Origin: Chitinophaga sp.
Lineage (GTDB): Bacteria > Bacteroidota > Bacteroidia > Chitinophagales > Chitinophagaceae
DNA: 64,000 nucleotides
Assembly: GCF_017745275.1 (NCBI RefSeq)
Contig: NZ_JAGHZS010000013.1
Coordinates: 1 to 64,000 of the forward strand
Direction: 5' to 3'
Position 1 is the first letter of the stretch, and every line of letters begins with the position of its first letter. The position numbers were made by a program, and so were the translations under genes. Under the pieces are notes generated by a model that searched no databases, was not told the origin of the DNA, and saw only the letters and a program-made list of their open reading frames with translations. This document shows positions 42,632 through 52,060 of the stretch, piece by piece.

Positions 42632-45325
42632 TTAGTGTTTCGTGGTATCTGTATTGTTAGACTTCTTCTTAAACAATCCATTCAGTGTATTCTTCACCGT
42701 TTCTCCGGCTTGTTTGCCCACATTTTCCAATGGTTTGCCAGTGTGAGTGGAATCTTTCTTTCCGCTGAGTTGATTTTTGAGTTCATCTTTCAGGGAATTC
42801 ACAGCGGTGTTTTTCAGCTGGTTGAGGCTGTCTTTTACCGTGTGTTTTACAGAATCTACTTTATTTTTCACCAGTTGTTCTGCTTGTGCTTTCAGGTTGT
42901 TGGCAGATTCACGCAGATCCGTTTTAACGCTTGGTTTCAGGATGTTACCTCCCATCAATACCTGCAAATGCACGCTATCACCCAGGTTTACCGGGATGCC
43001 TTTGCTTTGCGCCTGTGATGCCAGGTTGTTCACCAGCGCATTACCTGCCGAGCCCATCAGGCTGCGTGGCAACGTCAGTTGCAGGGTATAATCGAGCGAC
43101 TGGTCAAAGCCGTGTGAACCGGCAATGTCCATGCGGACGCCAGCTACTGTTACTTTGAAAGGATTCACTTTTACGCGGCCATTTTCAAAAGCAAAGTAGT
43201 TTTTAATATCACGCAGGGAAAGGTCTTTCAGTTGCGCTACGTTAAGGCTGTTGGCCAATTGATCTACCGGGGCAAACTGTTTCAGGAAACCCTGTATCAG
43301 CAGGAGGTTACCATCACCGGTGAGGGTATTCAGTTCCGGCGACATATCCTTGCCCAGCTTACCATGCATAGTTAACTGCGAAGTAATTTTACCAGAGAGG
43401 AATTTACCGATCGGCATTAACTTCTGTACGGTATTGAAGGTATTGAAGGTTTGTTGTACATCGAGGTTTTGCACGTTGTAAGCCAGGTTAATATCCGGGT
43501 TTATTTTGCTGGCTTTAGTGCTGTAGCTACCGTTGATTTCCATGGTACCCTGCAGTGCATTGGCTTTCAGTTGTTGCATGGTCACGGTTTCATCTTTTAC
43601 GAGCAGGTTACCGCTTACGTTGGTGAGGTCGGCTTTGTCGTAGTGAATTTTATTCACATTGGCTACCAGTCCAAGGTTCAGGTTAGCGGGAACAGCAAAC
43701 GGTATTGCAGCGGCGCTGTCTTTTTTAGCGGTAGCAGGATCCGGAGCGGTAGGGGTGGTTCCCATCCATTTATCCAGGTTAATTTCATCTGCCTTAAAGT
43801 TCATTTTGCCATCCAGTGGGGCATTTTTGAACGTATAGGCGAGCAGGTTATTCACTTCTCCGTTTGCTTCGAAGTTAGTACCCATGTATTGTCCGTTCAG
43901 GTCTTTTACTGTTACGTTTTTAGGGTTAAACTGAAGGGAGAGGTTATTCACTTTTACGCCATCGGGGTAGTCTTTGCTTTTATAGAGCATGTTACTCAAT
44001 TGCAGGGTACCGGCGGCGTAGAAGCGATCGTATTGTTGTTTTTCGATGGCGCTCATATTGCCTTTGGCGCTGATGTCTGCATCCAGTAAGCCGGATAAGT
44101 TGGTACCGGATTCCAGTTTCACGAACTGGGTGATTTTAGACAGGTCCAGTTTGCCTTTGGCGGCAGCATCTACATACAGATCAGAGATCGGTGTTTTTAC
44201 CAGCAGGCGCAGGTCCAGCGGGGTGTTATCCATTTCCAGGTGGCCGGTAGGCATATCTACCACGGTATGATCAGGTACGCCATCCGGGTTACTGATTTTC
44301 ATAGCGATCTGGATATTTTTTACCGGTTTAGGCAGGTCAGGATATTGGAAGAAACCATCTTTCACGGCCAGGTTCAATCCGAACGAAGGCATTTGCACGG
44401 GCGAGTAGTTGCCTTTTACGAACCCATCGAAAGCGGCGGTACCGTTGGTTTTTATCTTATCGAAATCCGTTTTATATACAGTAGGTACCAGCGACAACAG
44501 GTCTTTAAAATTGGTAGAAGGGGCTTTGAAGCTCATGTCCATACCATAGGTAGAGTCATTTACCAGTTTAAAGAATCCCTGCAGGGCCAGTTCCAGGTTG
44601 TTGATGGCAGCTTTACCATCTTTCAGCGTATAGGTGTTACTGTTATTATCTACCTGGATGGCGGCATCCAGTTTGGTTTTTACCTGCGACAAATAAGGAA
44701 TCAGTCCATAGCGGAAAGTGATACCCTCTGCTACGGTGTTGGTTTGCAGCAGGAATTGATCCTGCGTGAAATCACCTTTACCCTGGTGGGTTAAGCCGGT
44801 AATGAGTAAGGCCATATTTCCCTGGCGGTCATCGTAGCTGATCAGGGCGTCCTCAATTTTATATTGTTGCAGGCTGAGGGCAAATTTACTTTTGCCGGTA
44901 TCAGCCGGTGTAGTGGCGCTGGTATCCGGTTTGGTGATATTCCAGTTGGCGGCGCCGTCTTTATTTACAATAGCGTGTATCCGTGGCTGTATGAGCGCGA
45001 TATTATAAATATCCATCTTATCGCCTTTCACTACACTCATGAGATTCAGGGCTACATCAATTTGTTTTACTGCCAGCAGGGTGTCTGCAGAAAACTCACC
45101 GGTACCAATTACCTGTAAGTCTTCCAGCCCAACGGCCAGTCGTGGGAAGTGTCTGAAAAGACTGATATCCACGTCTTTAAAGTCCACTTTGGCATTGAGC
45201 CGGTTATTCAGTTCCGTTTTAACTTTCGCAATGATCTTGTCTTTGAAGAAATAGGGAATGGCGATGGCTGCCAGTATCAAGACCACTATTGTGATGCCCA
45301 CAATTTTTAGGATCTTTTTGAGCAT
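42632..45325 (-). CDS. AsmA-family protein
   Basis: A 897-residue protein: an N-terminal signal anchor (LKKILKIVGITIVVLILAA), the AsmA N-terminal domain (LNNRLNAKVDFKDVDIS, SLFRHFPRLAVGLEDLQV) and a C-terminal AsmA-like domain (residues about 700-830), then a Lys/Ser-rich tail. AsmA-like proteins are thought to act as bridge-like lipid carriers between inner and outer membrane. The ATG at 45325 is chosen because the anchor begins there; an ATG at 45427 would add a basic leader unlike any signal. It is divergent from the TrmH-type gene. Confidence 0.88.
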   Translation of the reverse strand: MLKKILKIVGITIVVLILAAIAIPYFFKDKIIAKVKTELNNRLNAKVDFKDVDISLFRHFPRLAVGLEDLQVIGTGEFSADTLLAVKQIDVALNLMSVVKGDKMDIYNIALIQPRIHAIVNKDGAANWNITKPDTSATTPADTGKSKFALSLQQYKIEDALISYDDRQGNMALLITGLTHQGKGDFTQDQFLLQTNTVAEGITFRYGLIPYLSQVKTKLDAAIQVDNNSNTYTLKDGKAAINNLELALQGFFKLVNDSTYGMDMSFKAPSTNFKDLLSLVPTVYKTDFDKIKTNGTAAFDGFVKGNYSPVQMPSFGLNLAVKDGFFQYPDLPKPVKNIQIAMKISNPDGVPDHTVVDMPTGHLEMDNTPLDLRLLVKTPISDLYVDAAAKGKLDLSKITQFVKLESGTNLSGLLDADISAKGNMSAIEKQQYDRFYAAGTLQLSNMLYKSKDYPDGVKVNNLSLQFNPKNVTVKDLNGQYMGTNFEANGEVNNLLAYTFKNAPLDGKMNFKADEINLDKWMGTTPTAPDPATAKKDSAAAIPFAVPANLNLGLVANVNKIHYDKADLTNVSGNLLVKDETVTMQQLKANALQGTMEINGSYSTKASKINPDINLAYNVQNLDVQQTFNTFNTVQKLMPIGKFLSGKITSQLTMHGKLGKDMSPELNTLTGDGNLLLIQGFLKQFAPVDQLANSLNVAQLKDLSLRDIKNYFAFENGRVKVNPFKVTVAGVRMDIAGSHGFDQSLDYTLQLTLPRSLMGSAGNALVNNLASQAQSKGIPVNLGDSVHLQVLMGGNILKPSVKTDLRESANNLKAQAEQLVKNKVDSVKHTVKDSLNQLKNTAVNSLKDELKNQLSGKKDSTHTGKPLENVGKQAGETVKNTLNGLFKKKSNNTDTTKH

Positions 45326-45408
45326 AGGCTTTTTTTTGCGGTGAAGATAAGGAGAAAGGGACAAAATCTCAATCATCCTGCCTGAAGGCAAAATACATCT
45401 GCTTTTGT

Positions 45409-45416
45409 TACTTTTG
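45409..45416 (+). promoter_or_regulatory. Candidate -7 box directly before the TrmH-type gene
   Basis: TACTTTTG matches TAnnTTTG and ends 4 nt before the ATG at 45421, which suggests a leaderless or nearly leaderless transcript. No TTTG lies at the expected -33 spacing. Confidence 0.45.
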
Positions 45417-45420
45417 CACC

Positions 45421-46017
45421 ATGACACCAGAAAGAAGGGAACGACTATTGTCGGTATTAAAGAAACGGCAGGTCAATTTAACAGTGGTGCTGGAAGATGT
45501 ACAGGACCCCCACAATGTAGCCGCCGTAATGCGTACATGCGATGCCGTGGGGATGCAGGATGTTTATATTATCACCTCAAAACCACCCCGGGATAAGAAC
45601 TGGGGACACCGGAGCAGCAGCAGCGCCAAACAATGGCTGACCATCCATGAATTTGATAATGCAGCAGATTGTTTTACGGAGTTGCGTAAGCATTACGATA
45701 AGATACTGACCACACATCTGGCAGCAGATGCGGTGAGTTTATATGATATTGACTTTAAAGGATCTGTTGCATTGGTTTTTGGCAATGAACAGAATGGGGT
45801 GAGTGAGGCAGCGCGGGCTATGGCTGACGGGAATTTTATTATCCCGCAAATGGGCATTATCCGTTCTCTCAATATCTCGGTTGCATGCGCCGTCAGTATT
45901 TATGAAGCCATGCGCCAGAAAACTATCGCCGGACATTATCAGCAACAAAGCCTGCCGGATGATCGCTACAATACCCTATTAACGGAATGGGGCTTTAAGG
46001 CGGAAGACCTGGAGTAA
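45421..46017 (+). CDS. trmH: SpoU/TrmH-family RNA 2'-O-methyltransferase
   Basis: A 198-residue SPOUT enzyme. Motif 1 LEDVQDPHNVAAVMRTCDA, motif 2 VALVFGNEQNGVSEAA and motif 3 MGIIRSLNISVACAVSIYE form the deep-knot SAM site. Length and the N-terminal RRERLLSVLKKRQ suit tRNA (guanosine-18) methyltransferase; a 23S rRNA target is also possible. A family B hairpin overlaps its TAA. Start ATG as drawn, possibly leaderless. Confidence 0.92.
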   Translation: MTPERRERLLSVLKKRQVNLTVVLEDVQDPHNVAAVMRTCDAVGMQDVYIITSKPPRDKNWGHRSSSSAKQWLTIHEFDNAADCFTELRKHYDKILTTHLAADAVSLYDIDFKGSVALVFGNEQNGVSEAARAMADGNFIIPQMGIIRSLNISVACAVSIYEAMRQKTIAGHYQQQSLPDDRYNTLLTEWGFKAEDLE

Positions 46018-46024
46018 ATTACGG

Positions 46025-46097
46025 ATTACGGATTTGTGAGAATATAGTAAAAGCGAGGATCATCCTCGCTTTTACTATATTCTCACAAATCCGTAAT
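46025..46097. repeat. Heptad-armed inverted repeat, family B, copy 4 (perfect 36 bp)
   Basis: Arms 46025-46060 and 46062-46097 are a perfect 36-bp inverted repeat with a single central base, apex GCGAGGATCATCCTCGC. Outside it only one or two RRATTAC heptads remain on each side. It fills the gap between two convergent genes and lies 5 nt from the stop of the giant T9SS gene. Confidence 0.94.
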
Positions 46098-46102
46098 TCT
46101 TT

Positions 46103-49100
46103 CTATTGCTTCACCACTTTCATCGTTTTGATTTGTGTACCCTGACTGATACGGATATAGTAAATACCCGGTGCCAGGTTTTGTCCTACCTGGTAGTTGG
46201 TGCTGCTGCTTATTTTGGTGGTATAAACAACATTACCTGCATTATTAAAAATCGTCAGTAGCGCCGGGGCTTTCGAGGTAGCGGTTACTTTCACATTAAA
46301 CGCGCTGCTCGAAGGATTGGGATATATGGCGGTGGTAAAATCTATCTTACTTTGCTTGTTTGATTTATTGTCGGCCAGCATCATGGTGTTGGAAGTTTGA
46401 CTCAAACTTTGCAGCGTATCTCCCGGGGAGGTGTTGCGCACTTCAATGGCCGCAATAGCGCCACTGTAAGGATCATACAGTCCCTTTTTAGGATAGAACC
46501 ATACCTGTATCAACCCGTTATTATCTGTTTTTGCCCGGATAGTTTTTATAACGACCGTATTTAGTTTGTTACCTGCAGCCTGGTAAATATTAAAGTCTGT
46601 CAGGCTGTCCAGTCCATTGGAGGCTTTCACACTGAATGTGCGGTTGTTTTTCTGTGCATCCTGGAATTCCAGGAAGTGCATGCGGATGGAATAAACCGTG
46701 TTAGGTGAGAGATTCCGGAGATAATAACGCATTTGGGTAACGTTATCTTTGAACATGCGCAGATACTCGTATACCTGTGGCGGTGCAGGATCTGCCACGT
46801 GAGATACATCTACCGGGCCATCTACTTTCAATACCCAGGTATAACCGGCATGCCACAGTTTATCCGTGCCCGTAGGACCTTCCGGAACATACTGTGCAAA
46901 AGTAGTATTGGCATATGGACCAGGAGGCGTTAACGTAGTACCCGCATTGATGCCTAAAACAGCCGATTTATTGGTCTTTAATACTTCTATGCAATAATCA
47001 TCTACCCATACAGTGCCAGGGCCTAATTTAGCAATCCAGTAAGTGAGGCCGGTGGCACTATCCGGTACATTGATAGTATCCCTGATCTGTGCCCAGTTAT
47101 CGAGGTAGGCAGGTACATTAAATACATCTTTTGAATAAGACGCATTACCGGTGGCGTTACCGAGGCTATCAATAAAACCAACACCATATCCTGCCCACCA
47201 CGGATAGCCATTGGCGTCTTTTTCTACTTTAATCCATTGCGTAAATACAATGATGCTACCACCTCTGACAGGGATGGCACTTTTCAGGTTGAGGGCAGTC
47301 TTGGTATTGGTGTAACCCAATGTGGCGGCCTTATCGCCGGAGTGGCCTTTGCCGTTAACGGTATATACCGCACCTGGTGTAAGCGCTGTATCTTTAAACG
47401 ACAGCCAGTTAACAAGACCACTTTCAAAGCCATAGTTAGGAATGCCGCCGCAGGAATCAAATGGTACCACCGTTACAGGTATTGCCACGGACACGCCGGA
47501 GCTGTCTACCGTATTAGCGGTGATAGTGAGCGAGCCTTGTTTAACTGCTGTTACCAGGCCGCTGCTGTCCACTGTGGCTAACGCAGTATTAGAGCTGCTC
47601 CAGGTAACTTTTTTGATAGAAGTATTGGCAGGTATAAAAGAGATCTTTATCCGCACGGTGTCTTTTTCTCCAATGATGAAAGGAGATGGCTGGAATGTTA
47701 AACCGGTGGCCAGTACATTCGCCACATGGATATTGGCTTGTGCTGAAATTGCCGGATTATCTGCAGATGTAGCTTTGATCACTACATCGCCTTGCTTAAG
47801 GCCGCTGACAAAACCGCTGCCGCTAACAGTTGCCAGTGTTGTATCTGAAGAAGTCCAGATGACACCTTTGTTGCTGGCCTTCGCCGGCTTCACGGTGGCA
47901 TTCAGTTGTAACGTGTATCCCACAAATACATTGGCAGAAGTGGTATCTAATGTGATACCGGTAACAGGTATATAGATAACGTTGTACGTTTTGGTAGCTA
48001 TAAAGCCTCTTTCTGCGGATTTCGCTGTAATAATGACTGTGCCTGCTCTTTTCCCGGTTACAATGCCATTCAGGTCTACTGAAGCAATGGAATCATTGGA
48101 AGAAGAATATATCAGGTTCCGGTTGGTAGCATTGGCTGGTGTGGTGGTGAGCTTCAACGTGTCTTTGTAGCTAACGTATAAGTTACTGCTGTCTGAAGAA
48201 ATACTGATGGCCTGCAACGGAATAATATTGGCTTCGAGTGCAGCAATAGAAGCACTGTAAGGACCATTGGTTACGCCATTCGGATAAAAGTATACGGTGA
48301 TCAGTCCCTGATTATCTGCTTTTGCTTCCAGCGTACGTATTACTACCGTATTTAGCTTGTTACCAGCCGCCTGATATGGGTTGAAGTTAATAAGACTATC
48401 TCCGCTGGTTTTTACACTAAATACCCGGTTGGCTTTATCTGCGTCAACAGGTTCAATAAAATGCAATCGCAGTGAATAGTTGGCATTAGGAATCAGGTTG
48501 CGGAAATAATAGCGCATGGGCGTTTGATTCACCCTGGAGATGCGCATGTATTCATACACTTGCCGTGGCGCAGGTACAGTCACCTGGCTTAGGTCCACGG
48601 TAGCGGTGATTTTTACATTTCCCGTAAATCCTGCGTGCCATAGCTTATCAGTGCCGGCAATGCCCTCCGGTACAAACTGGCCAATAGCGGTATTCTGATA
48701 CGGTGTTGCCGGGTTGCCCGTGCTACCTGCATTAATAGCTACTACGGTAGTATTGACCACCAGTTGCACAGTTTTGGTAAAGCCTCCGTCTGCTGCGGTA
48801 ATGGTGAGGGTAGTAGTGCCCGTTTTCAGGCCGGTTATAATGCCGCTGGCATCTACCCGGGCAATGGTGGTATCAGCTACCGACCAGCTAAGGGCTTTAT
48901 TAGTGGTATTGGCCGGTATAACGGAAACGACTACCTGCTTAGGCGTATTCATACTACCAAATACTACACTGTCTACCGTAATGCCGGTAGATATGGTGGG
49001 AAGAATAACGAGCAGTTGTCGTGAACTGGTTTTGCCACCATCCACGGAAGTAAGTGTAATGGTAACTGTACCGGCATTGATGGCGTTTACATTTCCGAAT

Positions 49101-51559
49101 GGATCGACTTTCGCTATCGACGTATCAGAAGACGTCCACGTAACGGATGGATTAGTAGGATAAGTTGGGGTTAACTTTGCATTCAATTTTATAGCATATC
49201 CTTTTACAATAGTATCTGAAGAAGGATTGATGATTTCCACGGATTGCACAGGGCCGGCTACTGGCGCACCGAAATACATACCATTGCCATGTGCGGAAAT
49301 AATCATTCTGCCTTTGTTATCGGCGGCAATACTCGGTGCTACGCCTGCCAGGCGGTCTAAGATGGTGGTCCAGGTGCGGGCGGTATCATCTGAGCGGAAG
49401 GCGCCGTAGTACACACCGTTGATGGGAACGGACTGGCTGGTAACAAACAATGTCAGGTGGGCATTAGGTGTGGTGTCGGACATGGTTACGGCTACCCATT
49501 TGGGTTTAAAGTTGTCGCCACCCACTTTGACGAATGTTTTGCCGGTATCTGTAGTGTGATAAAGACCGCCGAATTGTGGATAGGCTTCATTATGGTAAGC
49601 AATCCAAACATCTCCCGTTTTCCCGGGTGTTGTTTCTATATTGGATGCGGTGGCATAAGCGGAGCCATTGCCAGCGTTATTACCGCCATTGGCAGTAAGA
49701 CCGGTGGCATCCGTTTTCTGGAATGATTTGCCACCATCGGCGCTCACAAAAAAGGAACCGCGATCCCATACATAGAAGTAATTACCATTTACTTTATCTG
49801 AGGCCAGGTGGTTTTCTCCGGGATATACCATCCACTGTCCACCTGCCGGCAAAATGCCAGGAGTAAGGCCGGTGGATTTAGTCCAGCTGCTACCCAGGTC
49901 AGACGACCAGTAAACGTTGCCCAGGCTATTGCCGTCCATTTGCGTGAGCCATACAATGTTGCGGCGATCTGCAGATACTGCCATGCGGCCGCGTAAGCCC
50001 GGTGATTTTGGAAAAAGGGTATAGGTATCGCCACCATCAGTAGAATAACCTGAGCGGGAGTCGGCGATGTTTGAAGTGCCGGCGCCATCGGAGCCGCAGC
50101 GTACTATAAAATCAGGATCGGTATATTGGAAAGCTACACCGTTCATATTGAAGGCACTGAAAACGTTATTATGCAGTGCAGTATTGGACACCGCGCCCTG
50201 AAATAATGGCTCCGTCAGGGAACGGTGGGAGCCACCTCCCACGTCTGCAGTAGCGGTGAGTAGTGCATTTTTACCGCTGGGAGGCGCCAGCATAGGACCT
50301 GTAACCATCACTTCTTCCAACCCTGTTACACGGATCTTCCAATCATGGGATGCATCGTTGATGTTATCTGTAGAGAGTATATCTGTCAGATCGTTGATCC
50401 ATACCCTGTTGGGATAAAAGGGATCCCAGGTAAATGCATAGGTGTTATGTCCCGGATCATTATACGACAAGCCATCATTCGCGGAATGCGGCGCTTCTGA
50501 ATTATCACGGCTATGGATAACTCCGGGAGTATAAGAGCCGAGGGTACCGCCATCTTTTGAAATAAAATATGGATCTTTTTGCCAGGAGCCACGAACGCCT
50601 ACAATAATATGATTTGAATTAGCCGGATTGATGCCCACTTTGGTGAAATACCGGTCGCCTTTGTTGGGATCGGGGTCTAACGTGATAGGCGTAATTTCTT
50701 GCCAGGTGCCATTCTTATACTTGTATACGCCCTTTTTCAGGTCTTCTGCCCCGGCAGTTACATACAGGGTGCCATCGGCGTGAATCGCTGCCCTGACCGG
50801 GTATAAGGGAGTATTACTCATTAACGTGAAAGAGCTACCGCCATCGTCGGATACATATATGCCGTTGGAGCGGCCGATATAAATACGTTTGGTTACGTTT
50901 ACGCCATTGATGGCATAGGTGCCCGCGCTTTTGTCGAACAACAGCAAAGAGCAATTGCCTGGCGTGGTAATAGCGCTGACCTGTGTCCAGGAGGCGCCGG
51001 CATCATCAGATTTCCAGGCGCCATTCTGGTCTGTTACTACCCATATGCGGTTGCTGTTGGAGGGATCTACCTGTATACGATTCCCGTAGGTTTGTGAGCC
51101 ATTGGGATTGACCAAAATGGGGACATGTAAATCTGTCCAGGTGTCGCCCCGGTCTGTGCTCTTCATGATAGTACCGGCACTGGTACCTTTACCCGGACTG
51201 GCACCGGCTACGTGTTCCACCGTAGCATACAGGATGTTACCGGTAGCATCGTTGGGATCTACGGCAATGCTGCCGCAACGTTGGCTAAACTCCCAACCCC
51301 AGTACTCGACGGGCATCTTCTTATATAACATCAGATGTTCCCACCGCTGCAGGTCTTTATTCCACCGGTAAGGAGTGCCAACATCAGTGGTGATAAAATA
51401 AAGGTCCGGCACTTTCGGATGTGCCACAAAATTGGGAAGGGCGCCGGAGCCGCCTAACCGGACCTGGTTCCAGGTATACGTTTGGGCACGTACTCCCTGC
51501 GACGCCACCAGGTAAAAAATGGTAAATAGTAGTGTGTAGCAGATTTTCTTCATGTTCAT
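46103..51559 (-). CDS. GH74-like/BNR-repeat modular exoenzyme with T9SS sorting domain
   Basis: An 1818-residue secreted protein. Signal peptide (about 1-25), then a GH74-like seven-bladed double-propeller region (to about 770) opening with TYTWNQVRLGG and TTDVGTPYRW and holding eight Asp-box/BNR motifs (SDDAGASWT, STDGGDTYT, SSDLGSSWT and others). Then BIG2 domains (about 771-860 and 861-938), a malectin-like domain (940-1115), three BIG2 domains (1115-1368), a CBM_4_9-like domain (1368-1528), a second malectin-like domain (1530-1706) and a type IX sorting domain (from about 1745, IYPNPSSSAFNV). It may cleave xyloglucan-like beta-glucans, but GH74 specificity is inference. ATG 51559 or 51553 fits the signal. 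Confidence 0.88.
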   Translation of the reverse strand: MNMKKICYTLLFTIFYLVASQGVRAQTYTWNQVRLGGSGALPNFVAHPKVPDLYFITTDVGTPYRWNKDLQRWEHLMLYKKMPVEYWGWEFSQRCGSIAVDPNDATGNILYATVEHVAGASPGKGTSAGTIMKSTDRGDTWTDLHVPILVNPNGSQTYGNRIQVDPSNSNRIWVVTDQNGAWKSDDAGASWTQVSAITTPGNCSLLLFDKSAGTYAINGVNVTKRIYIGRSNGIYVSDDGGSSFTLMSNTPLYPVRAAIHADGTLYVTAGAEDLKKGVYKYKNGTWQEITPITLDPDPNKGDRYFTKVGINPANSNHIIVGVRGSWQKDPYFISKDGGTLGSYTPGVIHSRDNSEAPHSANDGLSYNDPGHNTYAFTWDPFYPNRVWINDLTDILSTDNINDASHDWKIRVTGLEEVMVTGPMLAPPSGKNALLTATADVGGGSHRSLTEPLFQGAVSNTALHNNVFSAFNMNGVAFQYTDPDFIVRCGSDGAGTSNIADSRSGYSTDGGDTYTLFPKSPGLRGRMAVSADRRNIVWLTQMDGNSLGNVYWSSDLGSSWTKSTGLTPGILPAGGQWMVYPGENHLASDKVNGNYFYVWDRGSFFVSADGGKSFQKTDATGLTANGGNNAGNGSAYATASNIETTPGKTGDVWIAYHNEAYPQFGGLYHTTDTGKTFVKVGGDNFKPKWVAVTMSDTTPNAHLTLFVTSQSVPINGVYYGAFRSDDTARTWTTILDRLAGVAPSIAADNKGRMIISAHGNGMYFGAPVAGPVQSVEIINPSSDTIVKGYAIKLNAKLTPTYPTNPSVTWTSSDTSIAKVDPFGNVNAINAGTVTITLTSVDGGKTSSRQLLVILPTISTGITVDSVVFGSMNTPKQVVVSVIPANTTNKALSWSVADTTIARVDASGIITGLKTGTTTLTITAADGGFTKTVQLVVNTTVVAINAGSTGNPATPYQNTAIGQFVPEGIAGTDKLWHAGFTGNVKITATVDLSQVTVPAPRQVYEYMRISRVNQTPMRYYFRNLIPNANYSLRLHFIEPVDADKANRVFSVKTSGDSLINFNPYQAAGNKLNTVVIRTLEAKADNQGLITVYFYPNGVTNGPYSASIAALEANIIPLQAISISSDSSNLYVSYKDTLKLTTTPANATNRNLIYSSSNDSIASVDLNGIVTGKRAGTVIITAKSAERGFIATKTYNVIYIPVTGITLDTTSANVFVGYTLQLNATVKPAKASNKGVIWTSSDTTLATVSGSGFVSGLKQGDVVIKATSADNPAISAQANIHVANVLATGLTFQPSPFIIGEKDTVRIKISFIPANTSIKKVTWSSSNTALATVDSSGLVTAVKQGSLTITANTVDSSGVSVAIPVTVVPFDSCGGIPNYGFESGLVNWLSFKDTALTPGAVYTVNGKGHSGDKAATLGYTNTKTALNLKSAIPVRGGSIIVFTQWIKVEKDANGYPWWAGYGVGFIDSLGNATGNASYSKDVFNVPAYLDNWAQIRDTINVPDSATGLTYWIAKLGPGTVWVDDYCIEVLKTNKSAVLGINAGTTLTPPGPYANTTFAQYVPEGPTGTDKLWHAGYTWVLKVDGPVDVSHVADPAPPQVYEYLRMFKDNVTQMRYYLRNLSPNTVYSIRMHFLEFQDAQKNNRTFSVKASNGLDSLTDFNIYQAAGNKLNTVVIKTIRAKTDNNGLIQVWFYPKKGLYDPYSGAIAAIEVRNTSPGDTLQSLSQTSNTMMLADNKSNKQSKIDFTTAIYPNPSSSAFNVKVTATSKAPALLTIFNNAGNVVYTTKISSSTNYQVGQNLAPGIYYIRISQGTQIKTMKVVKQ

Positions 51560-52002
51560 AGTGGAATTTATTGAGAATTGAAATGATCCTGGTTGTTCCT
51601 TCCATACCATTGCTGACTCAAACAACGTATAGGCTGTACCGTAGTAAACAATTTCCTGTCGATGTCTTTGATCTGTGGGCTCCATAAGGGACAGGTACTG
51701 CTACTGCTACTGCACGTCTGAAATGGAAATCTGGAAGAATGACTATATTTTCATTGCATTTGTTTTATGATCACAGTGCGCGGGAACGGGAATGAACACG
51801 ATCGGTAATTCTATTTCTCCTGCTAATATGGCTGATAGATAAGTATACGTTTGTGAAAGAAATACTACGTAGTGGGAAAGGAAAAATATTTCAAAATGGG
51901 GAAAGTAAGGATAGATAAGGGGAATGGGCGAATACTGCATTTATATAGCAGTTATAATAACAGGTGATGGTTGTTAAAATGGAAGTGGCTGGCTACTACG
52001 CA
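51560..52002. other. Intergenic region upstream of the GH74-like gene
   Basis: 443 nt between the nrdA terminator and the giant gene's start, presumably carrying its promoter. I see no TAnnTTTG match on the minus strand, no long hairpin and no credible ORF. Confidence 0.5.
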
Positions 52003-52037
52003 CAAAAAAAATGCCCCCCGCTGTTGCGGAGGGCATT
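52003..52037 (-). terminator. Intrinsic terminator of nrdA
   Basis: On the minus strand AATGCCCTCCGC pairs with GCGGGGGGCATT (one G-T wobble) around a 4-nt AACA loop and runs into TTTTTTT. Confidence 0.93.
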
Positions 52038-52060
52038 CGCATTTATACTTACATAAACCC

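Noticed and set aside
45326..45427. Longer start for the AsmA-like protein
   Set aside because: The added residues are basic and unlike a signal anchor, and would overlap the TrmH-type gene's start on the other strand.
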